NCBI RefSeq assembly: GCF_900142715.1
Contig: NZ_FRBX01000003.1
Coordinates: 1-64,000, forward strand
Reading direction: 5' to 3'
DNA from: Flavobacterium pectinovorum
Lineage (GTDB): Bacteria; Bacteroidota; Bacteroidia; Flavobacteriales; Flavobacteriaceae
Length of the DNA stretch: 64,000 bases
Shown here piece by piece: positions 36,806 through 45,030 of the stretch; the first letter of the stretch is position 1; the number at the start of each line of letters is the position of its first letter. The notes below the pieces were generated by a model that saw only the letters and a program-made list of their open reading frames with translations, made no database searches and was not told the origin of the DNA. The translations under genes were made by a program, and so were the position numbers.

Positions 36806-37627
36806 ATGTCTTTACAAAATACTAATATTACATCAAAAAAATACAAAAAACTTTCGATTCAGGTATCCCTGACCGGATTTTCATTTTGTTGTTTTGACAC
36901 ACTCAATAATACGATTACATCTTTTAATGAAGTTAGTTTCGATCCTTCACAGAAAATAGCTAAAATAGAAGATTTATATCACGATAATTTTAAAAAATTT
37001 GCTGAATTAAAGGATACTTACGACGAAATTATAGTTATTCACAATAACAATCTTTCGACTTTTGTGCCTTCAGCTCTTTTTGACGAACATTATCTGGGAA
37101 GTTATTTACAATATACAACCAAAGTTTTTGAAACTGATTTCTTTACATACGATCAAATTTCAAAATACGAAATGAATTCTGTTTACATACCCTATGTAAA
37201 CATCAATAATTTCCTGATTGATCAGGTTGGTTCGTTTGATTACAAACATGCCAATAGTATTTTGATCGAGAAAGTTTTAGAAGCGTCAAAAAATAATGAT
37301 GATAAAAAAATGATTGTCAATTTTAATGTTGGTCATTTTGAAATTATCGTGGTTCAAAATCAAAAGCTATTATTATTTAATTCGTTTGAATATCAAACCC
37401 CAACCGATTTTATTTATTATTTGCTTTTTACTGCCGAACAATTGGGTTTAAACCCGGAAAGTTTTCCGCTTGAATTATTGGGAACAATTGAAAAAAATGA
37501 TGCTTATTACGCCATCGCATACAAATATATTCGTAACGTTTCATTCTTGGATGTAAGCACATTACAAGAAAAAAACAACTTTTCAACTGCTCAGAATCAA
37601 AAACATTATATCTTATTTCAATCATGA
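36806..37627 (+). CDS. DUF3822 family protein
   Basis: 273 residues, matching the Bacteroidota-specific DUF3822 family in outline. Features include SIQVSLTGFSFCCFD near the start, LPxxLF-like FVPSALFDEHYLGSYLQY, VYIPYVNINNFLID, and VNFNVGHFEIIVVQNQKLLLFNSFEYQTPTDFIYYLLF. The pattern recalls an actin/ASKHA-like fold, which is inference. No function is established. Its last bases overlap the rsmD start (ATGA at 37624), so it is translationally coupled to a ribosomal RNA methyltransferase. Confidence 0.85.
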   Translation: MSLQNTNITSKKYKKLSIQVSLTGFSFCCFDTLNNTITSFNEVSFDPSQKIAKIEDLYHDNFKKFAELKDTYDEIIVIHNNNLSTFVPSALFDEHYLGSYLQYTTKVFETDFFTYDQISKYEMNSVYIPYVNINNFLIDQVGSFDYKHANSILIEKVLEASKNNDDKKMIVNFNVGHFEIIVVQNQKLLLFNSFEYQTPTDFIYYLLFTAEQLGLNPESFPLELLGTIEKNDAYYAIAYKYIRNVSFLDVSTLQEKNNFSTAQNQKHYILFQS

Positions 37628-38229
37628 GAATCATTTCAGGAAAATACAAAGGGCGCCGCATTTTCCCACCAAAAAATCTTCCTGTAAGACCTACGACTGA
37701 CATGAGTAAAGAAGCATTATTTAATGTTTTAAATAATCATTTTAGTTTTGACGGCTTAAAGATTTTAGATTTATTTTCGGGAACCGGCAATATTAGTTTT
37801 GAATTCGCTTCACGCGGAAGCGCACCAATTACGTCTGTTGATGGCGATTTTGGGTGTGTAAAGTTCATCAAACAGGTTTCATCAGAATATGATTTTGATA
37901 TTGCAGCAACCAAAAGTGATGTTTATAAATTTTTGGAGAACTGTAAAACATCATACGATATTATTTTTGCCGATCCGCCTTACGGTTTAGATCAGGCTGC
38001 TTTTGAAAAAATTGTTTTAACTGTTTTCGAAAGAGATTTGCTTCACGATGACGGAATGATGATTATCGAGCATTCAAAATATACCAAAATGGAGCATTTA
38101 AGTAATTTCTCTTTTCAGAAAAGTTACGGAGGATCCTTTTTTAGTTTCTTCGAATTAAATTCTACAGATGATGATGAAGAGCTTCCGGATGATTCTCCTC
38201 TAAAAATAGCAGAAGAAGACGAAGGATAA
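37624..38229 (+). CDS. rsmD: 16S rRNA (guanine-966 N2)-methyltransferase
   Basis: 201 residues of the RsmD family. It opens MRIISGKYKGRRI and PVRPTTDMSKEALFN, as in E. coli RsmD; the SAM motif is DLFSGTGNISFEFASRG and the catalytic motif is DPPY in IIFADPPYGL. The acidic tail (DDDEELPDDS, EEDEG) is an addition at the C terminus. It methylates G966 of 16S rRNA in the assembled small subunit. Overlaps the DUF3822 gene by 4 bp. Confidence 0.95.
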   Translation: MRIISGKYKGRRIFPPKNLPVRPTTDMSKEALFNVLNNHFSFDGLKILDLFSGTGNISFEFASRGSAPITSVDGDFGCVKFIKQVSSEYDFDIAATKSDVYKFLENCKTSYDIIFADPPYGLDQAAFEKIVLTVFERDLLHDDGMMIIEHSKYTKMEHLSNFSFQKSYGGSFFSFFELNSTDDDEELPDDSPLKIAEEDEG

Positions 38230-38248
38230 TTTCGTTTTACTAAGTGTT

Positions 38249-38391
38249 TTTACCGCAAAGACCGCTAAGTTTTTTTACTTTAAGTTTATGGTAAAAGACA
38301 AAGTTCGCAAAGCTTTGCGAACTTAGATTGTGTATACACAACTTAAATCTTAGTGAACTCTGCGAAAAACCTTTGCGTTCTTTGCGGTAAA
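38249..38391. repeat. intergenic hairpin repeat, CGCAAAG family, copy 2
   Basis: Outer arms TTTACCGCAAAG (38249-38260) and CTTTGCGGTAAA (38380-38391) enclose a perfect 24-bp palindrome at 38301-38324 with half AAGTTCGCAAAG. Same design as 15837-15989. It lies between convergent rsmD and the outer-membrane receptor gene. Confidence 0.85.
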
Positions 38392-38425
38392 TTTTTTTTC
38401 TCTTTCCACAGATTTAAAATTAATA

Positions 38426-40537
38426 CTAATTAACTCTGTTCTGGTTTTCGTCGTTTTTCTCTCTAAATTCTGTTTCTTTTACTTTTCCAAAAGAATATTT
38501 TATCGCTATAGAAATCAAATGATTATCTACAACATATCGTGCTTTAGAATTAATAGTATTGATAGTAAATTCTTCTGTTTCGATATTATTCTTAAAAATA
38601 TTATTACAGCTTAAAGTACAATTCCATTTTTTATAGAATGTTTTTGAAACCGCGATATCCGCTATAAATCTGGGATTTGTGATAAAAACGCCTGTATATT
38701 GTTTTGTTAATCCCCAGAAATTTAAAACTAAAGAATAGTCTTTTGGAAGTTTAAATTCGTTATTTGAAGTATAATAAAAATAAGGTTTTGAAGCCATAAA
38801 TGCCGCAGTATGATCTTCAATCTTTTCTAAAATAAAAATCAAAGAATTGGTTGTTGTCCAGAATTTGTACGTGAATGGCAATGTAAAATCAGCTGTAAAT
38901 CCGGAACTTTTATCAAAATTAATATCCTTAAAAGTCATTACATTATTTTGATCATCGAATGAAAAACTATTATGAACCGGATCTTTAGCACTAGTATAAC
39001 TCAATTTAACCGACTTATCGTGGTATTGAAAAGTGGTCGAAATTTCGTTAATAATTGTTGGCCCTAAATTAATATTTCTGGCATATAAAAAATAAGGATT
39101 TATATAAGTTGATCCCTGACTTAGAGACGAATAATTAGGTCTTGAGATACTTCTGGCATAGTTTACAGAAATGCTTTTAGTACTATCTATTGGGTATGAA
39201 AACTGTGCTTTCGGAAAAAAATTTGTGTATTTTTTATCCAATAATGGCAATTCATCTGTTCTGAATTTTCCTTTTATATTGGAGTTTTCAACCCTAAAAC
39301 CAAACGAAAAATCGACTTTTTTAATTTTGCCTGACAATTGCGTGTATGCTGATAAATTTTCTTCTTTAAAATCATAATAGCTTAACTCGTTTTGATTGGT
39401 TTCGGTATAAAAAACAGCCACATCAGATTTAGAATCTGCGGATGAATACAATCCTCCTATTTCAAATTTCATGTCATTTTTAAGTTTTTTCTCGATATCA
39501 ATTCTTCCAGAGAAATAATTAATTTGAAATTTTTGATCTCTGATTTGATCTAATTCAAATTGGGTATCATTAAAATTATTATTTACTTCAGTAAACAACC
39601 CCTGATCAAAATTAGAATATTGTAAGCCTGTAAAAATCTGTGTATCAATTGATTTTATTTTCTTCTGATAATTAAAAAAGGAATTTACAAAATTCTTTTT
39701 GTTATCATTATCTGTAAAAGTCACGACATTATTTACAACCTCTTTATTTTTATTATCGGTTATAGTATTAATTGGAAAAGTATCCGATTGCAGCTTACTA
39801 TTGATGCTAAACGAAAAATAATCGTCTTCATTTATTTTGTAAAACAAGCCGGCTCCAAAAACATATTGATTTCTTTTTGTAGTGGCCGTAACATCATATT
39901 TAGAAGCAATTTCTGCAGTTGAAATTTGATAATCAATACTATGACCTTCCCACGGATTTAATCTATTATAATTGAAATTAGCTTTCAACTCCAGTTTATT
40001 CTTTTTGAAATTAGAATTAAATCCGAGGTAATTATTAAAGTTTTTTTTGAATGATGCCACTTCAGATATCTCTGTTCTAAAACTATCTTTTTTACTAAAT
40101 TTCCTGGTAATCAAAATTACCGAACGACCTTCTGCTTCGTATTTAGAAGATGGATTCTGAATGATTTCGATGGTTTTAATATCGGCGACAGCCAAAGCAT
40201 TCAAATCGTTTATCCCAACTTTTTGATTGTCAATATAAATCAACGGATTTCCTTTTCCGATAACTGCAATACTTTCCTGGTCAGAGCTTACCTGAACGGT
40301 TGGTAATTTTGCCAGTAAATCAACAGCATTAGGAATTGAATTGTAGATTGAATTGGCAACATCTACTTTTATATTTCCGTTTGTGTTCGTAAAAGTATTT
40401 TTATTTTGAGTAATAATAACTTCATTTAATTTATTGGAAATACTGTCTTTGGGAGTTTCAGTTTGAGCATTTCCAATAATAGAAAAACAAAATAAGAGTA
40501 CAATGAGAATAAGTTTTAAAGGCAAATAAACATTCAT
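38426..40537 (-). CDS. TonB-receptor-like outer-membrane beta-barrel protein
   Basis: 703 residues from the ATG at 40537; a longer frame starts at 40564. The signal peptide (LKLILIVLLFCFSIIGNAQ) is followed by a plug-like domain (NEVIITQNKNTFTNTNGNIKVDV, SIPNAVDLLAKLPTVQVS, GKGNPLIYIDNQKVGINDLNAL, IKTIEIIQNPSSKYEAEG) and a barrel. It belongs to the OMP beta-barrel group that lacks the carboxypeptidase-like N-terminal domain. Ligand unknown. It is divergent from a sensor kinase/response regulator pair. Two 11-bp direct repeats upstream suggest control by that regulator. Confidence 0.88.
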   Translation of the reverse strand: MNVYLPLKLILIVLLFCFSIIGNAQTETPKDSISNKLNEVIITQNKNTFTNTNGNIKVDVANSIYNSIPNAVDLLAKLPTVQVSSDQESIAVIGKGNPLIYIDNQKVGINDLNALAVADIKTIEIIQNPSSKYEAEGRSVILITRKFSKKDSFRTEISEVASFKKNFNNYLGFNSNFKKNKLELKANFNYNRLNPWEGHSIDYQISTAEIASKYDVTATTKRNQYVFGAGLFYKINEDDYFSFSINSKLQSDTFPINTITDNKNKEVVNNVVTFTDNDNKKNFVNSFFNYQKKIKSIDTQIFTGLQYSNFDQGLFTEVNNNFNDTQFELDQIRDQKFQINYFSGRIDIEKKLKNDMKFEIGGLYSSADSKSDVAVFYTETNQNELSYYDFKEENLSAYTQLSGKIKKVDFSFGFRVENSNIKGKFRTDELPLLDKKYTNFFPKAQFSYPIDSTKSISVNYARSISRPNYSSLSQGSTYINPYFLYARNINLGPTIINEISTTFQYHDKSVKLSYTSAKDPVHNSFSFDDQNNVMTFKDINFDKSSGFTADFTLPFTYKFWTTTNSLIFILEKIEDHTAAFMASKPYFYYTSNNEFKLPKDYSLVLNFWGLTKQYTGVFITNPRFIADIAVSKTFYKKWNCTLSCNNIFKNNIETEEFTINTINSKARYVVDNHLISIAIKYSFGKVKETEFREKNDENQNRVN

Positions 40538-40591
40538 TTTTTGATTGATTTTAGATTGAAACATTGCAAAAGTCCTTCTAAAAAAGAGTTC

Positions 40592-40613
40592 TGAAGGTTA
40601 ATTGAAGGTTAAT
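40592..40613. promoter_or_regulatory. tandem 11-bp direct repeat, candidate response-regulator site
   Basis: TGAAGGTTAAT occurs twice back to back (40592-40602 and 40603-40613). A weaker third unit, keeping GTTAA, follows at 40614-40624. Direct repeats at 11-bp pitch are the usual binding pattern of OmpR/PhoB-type regulators. It lies 55-76 bp upstream of the receptor ATG and 194 bp before the kinase gene. Confidence 0.65.
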
Positions 40614-40755
40614 GCGGAGTTAACGCATTTTTCGAACTATAAAAACATTATTTTTGAATCGAGAATTTACCCACAGATTTTAGGGATTAAACTGATTTAC
40701 ACAGATTCAATTATTTAGAAATCTGCTTAAATCATTTTTAAATCTGCGTGAAAAA

Positions 40756-40798
40756 AAATCAGTGTAAACCTGTTTAATCCTCGTCATTCGCGTGCCAT
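40756..40798. repeat. intergenic repeat ending TCATTCGCGTGCCAT
   Basis: The segment CGTCATTCGCGTGCCAT, preceded by AAATCTGCGTG-type sequence from about 40666, resembles the GC-rich module at 33278, 44997 and 47186. It ends 9 bp before the kinase ATG, so it forms part of its leader. Confidence 0.6.
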
Positions 40799-40806
40799 AA
40801 AAACTA

Positions 40807-42165
40807 ATGAAACAAAGAATCAATTTATTAATCGCTTTTTCTGTAATAGCTTTAATCGTTTTGTCGACGGTGCAATGCTATTTGGTAAAAACAACTTACG
40901 ATTATAAAGTAGCACAGTTTCATACTGAAATTAAAAACGAAATCGCCCAAATTTCAAATAATTATAGTGATATAGATTCTGTAATTGTTTCAAAAAAAGA
41001 AGCACTTTACAAGCAATTATCAGAGAATTATATTCAGGGAAAAAAGACGAAAATTGATCTTAAAAACAGTGTTCTCCAAAATGCATTCAGAGATATTTTA
41101 ACACAGAAAATTCAACGTAAATTCGAAAGAGATTTGCCAAATCTTAAAATAGATTTTGCTATTGTTCTGAATAAATTTATTCTGTATCAAAACACAAAAA
41201 AAGCAGATACTATTTTTTCTGAAAAACCATTTATAGCGAATAAATTATACGGAAATCTGGCTTCTTTAAACCATGCTTTTTTGGTTCGGAGTTATGTTGG
41301 AACAACGAACGGAAATTTTGAAAATCAAGATTATAAGTTATTGACAGAAGATTCAATGTACATTTCTGTTGTCGATTGGGAAATGATTATTTTAAAACGA
41401 ATGACTTTCATTCTCGTTTTATCTTTATTTTCGATTTTAACCCTCATCACGCTTTTTGTAATTGCCTTAAAAGCTTTAATCAAACAAAAAAAAGTAAGCG
41501 ATGTTAAAACTGATTTTATCAATAATATCACGCACGAACTCAAAACGCCTTTGGCTACTTTAGGCATTTCTACTAAAATTTTAGAACAGAAAAACATCCG
41601 TGAAAACGATGAAAATTTCAATGCTATTGTCAATACGATTTCGCGCCAAAATAATCGTTTGCAAAACCTGATCGATCAGGTTATGGCAAATTCACTGGCA
41701 GAAAATGAAATCGAATTGCAAAAGGAAAAAATAAATACAGAAGCTTTTCTACTTTCAATTATTGAGGATTTTAAAATTGGAAACCCAAAAATTAATCTTG
41801 AAACTGATTTTCAAACCGAAAAAACAATTCTGGTTTTGGATAAATTCCATCTGACAACCGCTTTTTTAAATGTTTTGGAAAATGCTGTAAAATATGGTTC
41901 AAATACGATTACGATAAAAACAAGAATAGTCCAAAATCAATTTTCGGTTAGTATTGAAGATGACGGAATCGGGATTGAAAAGAACAAGCAATCCCTTCTT
42001 TTTGAAAAATTTTACCGCGTAGAGCAAGGAAATCTGCATAATACAAAAGGCTTAGGTTTAGGATTGTATTATGTCGATCAAATTATAAAAGCGCATCAGG
42101 GCTCTGTTAACGTTGTGAGTGATTTAGGAAAAGGAACTCAGTTTACTATTTTATTAAAAGTTTAA
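40807..42165 (+). CDS. membrane sensor histidine kinase
   Basis: 452 residues. TM1 is at about 5-26 and TM2 at about 200-224, enclosing a periplasmic sensor of some 170 residues without a recognised fold. HisKA follows with the phospho-acceptor H243 in NNITHELKTPLATLG, then the ATPase domain with N box NVLENAVKYG, G1 DDGIGIEKN and G2 GLGLGLYYV. No HAMP domain is evident. Stops 10 bp before the response regulator gene. The divergent outer-membrane receptor is the likely target or signal source. Confidence 0.93.
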   Translation: MKQRINLLIAFSVIALIVLSTVQCYLVKTTYDYKVAQFHTEIKNEIAQISNNYSDIDSVIVSKKEALYKQLSENYIQGKKTKIDLKNSVLQNAFRDILTQKIQRKFERDLPNLKIDFAIVLNKFILYQNTKKADTIFSEKPFIANKLYGNLASLNHAFLVRSYVGTTNGNFENQDYKLLTEDSMYISVVDWEMIILKRMTFILVLSLFSILTLITLFVIALKALIKQKKVSDVKTDFINNITHELKTPLATLGISTKILEQKNIRENDENFNAIVNTISRQNNRLQNLIDQVMANSLAENEIELQKEKINTEAFLLSIIEDFKIGNPKINLETDFQTEKTILVLDKFHLTTAFLNVLENAVKYGSNTITIKTRIVQNQFSVSIEDDGIGIEKNKQSLLFEKFYRVEQGNLHNTKGLGLGLYYVDQIIKAHQGSVNVVSDLGKGTQFTILLKV

Positions 42166-42175
42166 TTACCTTATT

Positions 42176-42865
42176 TTGAAAAAATTACTTTTAGCCGAAG
42201 ACGATTTTGATTTTGCTGCAATTTTAAAACAATATTTAGAATTGCATCAATTTGAAGTAATCTGGGCAGAAAATGGAGAAATAGCTTTAGACTATTTTAA
42301 AAACCAGACTTTTGATATTTGTGTTTTTGATGTCATGATGCCAAAAATGGATGGATTTTCATTGGCTGAAAAAATAATTACAATCAATCCTGAGATTCCC
42401 TTTATTTTTCTAACTGCAAGAAAGTTAAAAGAAGACAAAATCATTGGTTTAAAACTGGGTGCAGACGATTATATCGTAAAACCTTTTGAAGTCGACGAAC
42501 TGATTCTGCGTTTGCAGAATATTCTAAAAAGGATCGAGCAAAAAAGAAGCCTGGACGGAAATAATATTATTGAAATTGGTTCTTATATTTTTGATAATGA
42601 AAGATTAACCCTAAATAATAAAAATCATGTTCAGCAGCTCACAGAAATGGAAGCTTCTCTTATTGAATATTTATATCTAAACCATAACCAGTTATTAAAA
42701 AGAGACCAAATTTTAATGTCTGTCTGGAAAAAAGATGATTATTTTTCCGGGCGAAGTATGGATGTTTTTATCAGCAGGCTTAGAAAATATTTTAATTCAG
42801 ATCCAAAAATTAAGATTGAAAGTGTTCGTAATATTGGGTTGGAATTTAAAATAGAAAAGCCCTGA
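42176..42865 (+). CDS. OmpR/PhoB-family response regulator
   Basis: 229 residues from a TTG start, 10 bp after the kinase stop. The receiver has the acidic pair E8-D9-D10, phospho-acceptor D52 in FDVMMPKMDG, T-containing FLTARK and the conserved Lys in DDYIVKPFE. The C-terminal winged helix runs from IIEIGSYIFDNERLTL through LLKRDQILMSVWKKDDYFSGRSMDVFISRLRKYF. OmpR-type factors bind direct repeats, matching the 11-bp repeats at 40592-40613. A terminator overlaps its stop. Confidence 0.94.
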   Translation: MKKLLLAEDDFDFAAILKQYLELHQFEVIWAENGEIALDYFKNQTFDICVFDVMMPKMDGFSLAEKIITINPEIPFIFLTARKLKEDKIIGLKLGADDYIVKPFEVDELILRLQNILKRIEQKRSLDGNNIIEIGSYIFDNERLTLNNKNHVQQLTEMEASLIEYLYLNHNQLLKRDQILMSVWKKDDYFSGRSMDVFISRLRKYFNSDPKIKIESVRNIGLEFKIEKP

Positions 42866-42879
42866 CCAATCAGGGCTTT
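42856..42879. terminator. bidirectional terminator overlapping the regulator stop
   Basis: AAAGCCCTGA (42856-42865) and TCAGGGCTTT (42870-42879) form a perfect 10-bp stem with loop CCAA. It serves the regulator gene and the convergent small outer-membrane gene. Confidence 0.9.
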
Positions 42880-42898
42880 CAAATATTTTATTACAAAA

Positions 42899-43444
42899 TT
42901 AGTTAATCACCCAACCTAGTGTGAAATTTGCAATAGGAGCTAATTCAGTATCATATTTATCAAAATTTGCTCCCAATCCCAAATTTAAATCAATATTGAG
43001 CTTTCCCTTGTAAGTTCGCTGAATCCCCCAAACTGGCCCGATTGTAAATGAGGGACAATATTCATTAAACCACTCATTCGTTGAAATGGATTCAAACTGG
43101 TATTCGGCGGATAAAGCAACAAAGTTTCCTGAGTTATTTGCTGTTCTTTTTCCTTTAGCAGCTCTTTTTTCCAAATTATAATAATGACGAAATTGTTCAT
43201 TAATTCTTGGAATAAAATACCACGTAGATTCGTCATAAAATCCGTTTTTTTTATATCCAATTATCAAACTGGCTTCTGAATAAAGTGTGTTTTTAGCAGA
43301 AAATCCATGTTCGTAAACAAAGCCTGGAGATAATAATGGATTAATCTTAAATTGATTTTTTTCAACAGTAGCAGCTTCATCCTGTGCCTGAACTGAGTTA
43401 ATAAAAAGAATAGATAAAATTAAGAATACGTAATTTTTTTTCAT
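42899..43444 (-). CDS. small outer-membrane-like protein of unknown function
   Basis: 181 residues. A signal peptide (MKKNYVFLILSILFINSVQAQ) is followed by about 155 residues that look like eight amphipathic strands (for example FVALSAEYQFESI, FTIGPVWGIQRTY, IDLNLGLGANF, IANFTLGWVIN). No family was recognised beyond general small porin-like or DUF3575-like proteins. Convergent with the response regulator gene, with a shared terminator. Confidence 0.75.
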   Translation of the reverse strand: MKKNYVFLILSILFINSVQAQDEAATVEKNQFKINPLLSPGFVYEHGFSAKNTLYSEASLIIGYKKNGFYDESTWYFIPRINEQFRHYYNLEKRAAKGKRTANNSGNFVALSAEYQFESISTNEWFNEYCPSFTIGPVWGIQRTYKGKLNIDLNLGLGANFDKYDTELAPIANFTLGWVIN

Positions 43445-43610
43445 AATGGTTTTAAATTGGCAGCGACAAAAATAACATTTAAATCATTCCACTATCTCAA
43501 AAATTACAATATTTTCTTACATTTTTTATCTTGTTAAATCAATTAACAATTACTGCAAATCATATAAGTTTCCTAAACAATTGTATAACAGCTTTCAGTT
43601 AATAATAAAA

Positions 43611-43618
43611 TACATTTG
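43611..43618 (+). promoter_or_regulatory. -7 element of the small membrane protein gene
   Basis: TACATTTG matches TAnnTTTG, 25 bp before the ATG at 43644. A TTG lies 27 nt upstream, a little far. Confidence 0.5.
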
Positions 43619-43643
43619 ATATGAAAACTTAAAAACACAAATC

Positions 43644-43838
43644 ATGAACCTTAAAAGATTTTTTGGAGGATTACTTACTATTCTGGGAATAGTTGGTCTT
43701 ATCTATACTGCGGTTATTTTTGCAGGAACTTCCGGCGAAACAAGAGATATTAAATCACTAATTATTTACGGAATATTAGGAATCGTTTTTTTCATGTCGG
43801 GCATCAGTTTAGTTCGAACTACTAAAGACGAATCATAG
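43644..43838 (+). CDS. small two-helix membrane protein
   Basis: 64 residues with two predicted membrane helices (LLTILGIVGLIYTAVIFAG and SLIIYGILGIVFFMSGISLV) joined by a charged loop TSGETRDIK. Similar short proteins are common in Flavobacteriaceae, without a known role. Supported by its own -7 element. Its stop directly abuts the panE stop on the other strand (43838/43839), leaving no spacer for a terminator. Confidence 0.75.
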   Translation: MNLKRFFGGLLTILGIVGLIYTAVIFAGTSGETRDIKSLIIYGILGIVFFMSGISLVRTTKDES

Positions 43839-44753
43839 TTAAACCAAAGCGTTTGCTATCTTTTCATAAAGAGGTGTTTTTACTTTATACTTTAAACCCT
43901 CTTTCACAATAAATTGTGTTAGCGACATAGCTTCTGTTTTGTTACCGGCAGCTAAATCCCTATGCATCGATGAAGTCGCTTCTTTAGGCGATTTTTCGAG
44001 TTTTACAATAGTCTGATTTACGATATCTTCGGGTAATTGCAATCCTTTTGCTTTGGCAACTGCTTCAATTTCATGTAGCAATGCCACATAAACAGCTTTA
44101 GATTCTTTATTATTTAAAATTTCACCAATATTCTGATTGAGATAAGAAGTTACAGAAGCCAATGCCGAAATAAAAATAAACTTTTCCCAAACCGTTTCTT
44201 CTATATTTTTAACCAGATAACTTTCTATTTTAGCCTTTTCAAAAATACTTTGCAATTGATCTAATTTATCTTTTGAAGCCGTTTTTGAACCAAAAAATAG
44301 TTTTTCGTAAAAGCCAATTTTTCTAATAGTCCCTGGCGAAAAAATCATCGAAATGATATAAACACAACCTTGCAGAATTTCATTTTCGGGGAATATTTTC
44401 TGAATGCGTTCCGGTGCGTCAACGCCATTGTACAAAGGAAGAATTACAGTTTTTGGAACAATACATTCTTTTATTGAAAGTAAACTTTCTTTAATATCAT
44501 AAGTTTTTGTAGCACAAATTAAATAATCTAAAATTCCAATTTCATCCGGATTATTCGAAACTAATTTTGGATGTACAATCGTTTCAGTATTATCAGTTAC
44601 AATTTTGAGCCCGTTTTCTGCAATTGCTTTTTGAGTTTCGCCACGAGCGATAAAAATAATTTCAACTTCTTCAGATTTAAAATAGGCTTTCGCTAAAAGT
44701 CCGCCAAAATAACCACCTACACCGCCAAGTCCTAAAATTCCTATTCTTATCAT
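43839..44753 (-). CDS. panE: 2-dehydropantoate 2-reductase
   Basis: 304 residues from the ATG at 44753 (MIRIGILGLGGVGGYFGG, an NADP-binding Rossmann start); the TTG at 44765 is less likely. Other family features are IFIARGETQKAIAENGLKI, NGVDAPERIQKIFP, the catalytic Lys region VWEKFIFISALASVTSY, and SSMHRDLAAGNKTEAMSL. It reduces ketopantoate to pantoate for coenzyme A. The family includes other ketoacid reductases, so substrate is inferred. The region upstream is a composite intergenic repeat. Confidence 0.87.
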   Translation of the reverse strand: MIRIGILGLGGVGGYFGGLLAKAYFKSEEVEIIFIARGETQKAIAENGLKIVTDNTETIVHPKLVSNNPDEIGILDYLICATKTYDIKESLLSIKECIVPKTVILPLYNGVDAPERIQKIFPENEILQGCVYIISMIFSPGTIRKIGFYEKLFFGSKTASKDKLDQLQSIFEKAKIESYLVKNIEETVWEKFIFISALASVTSYLNQNIGEILNNKESKAVYVALLHEIEAVAKAKGLQLPEDIVNQTIVKLEKSPKEATSSMHRDLAAGNKTEAMSLTQFIVKEGLKYKVKTPLYEKIANALV

Positions 44754-44811
44754 AATAAATTTCAATTAAAAAATTCCAAATTCCAATAAACATTAAACAG
44801 TGACCGAACCG

Positions 44812-45012
44812 TTTGTCATCCTGAGCGGAGTCGAAGGAACGCAAGTAACTCCGTAATAAGAATTCCAATCTTTGTAGAGTTTCTCGCGGAGATTTCTCGT
44901 TCCTCGAAATGACAAAAAAATGCGGTGATTGCTTAAAATAAACACAACCACTAAAAAAATCCGCCTAAATCTGCGTTTTCGCGAAAGCGAATCCGCGTCA
45001 TCCGCGTGCCAT
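44812..45012. repeat. composite intergenic repeat, copy 2
   Basis: Outer arms TTTGTCAT (44812) and ATGACAAA (to 44917) enclose the inner sequences CCTGAGCGGAGTCGAAGGAA and GATTTCTCGTTCCTCGAAAT. A GC-rich module follows: CCGCCTAAATCTGCG, TTCGCGAAAGCGAA (44979-44992) and CGTCATCCGCGTGCCAT (44996-45012). Same order as the copies at 33126 and 47071. It lies just 3' of the symporter gene. Confidence 0.75.
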
Positions 45013-45030
45013 TTATTTACGGCAAAGCAA

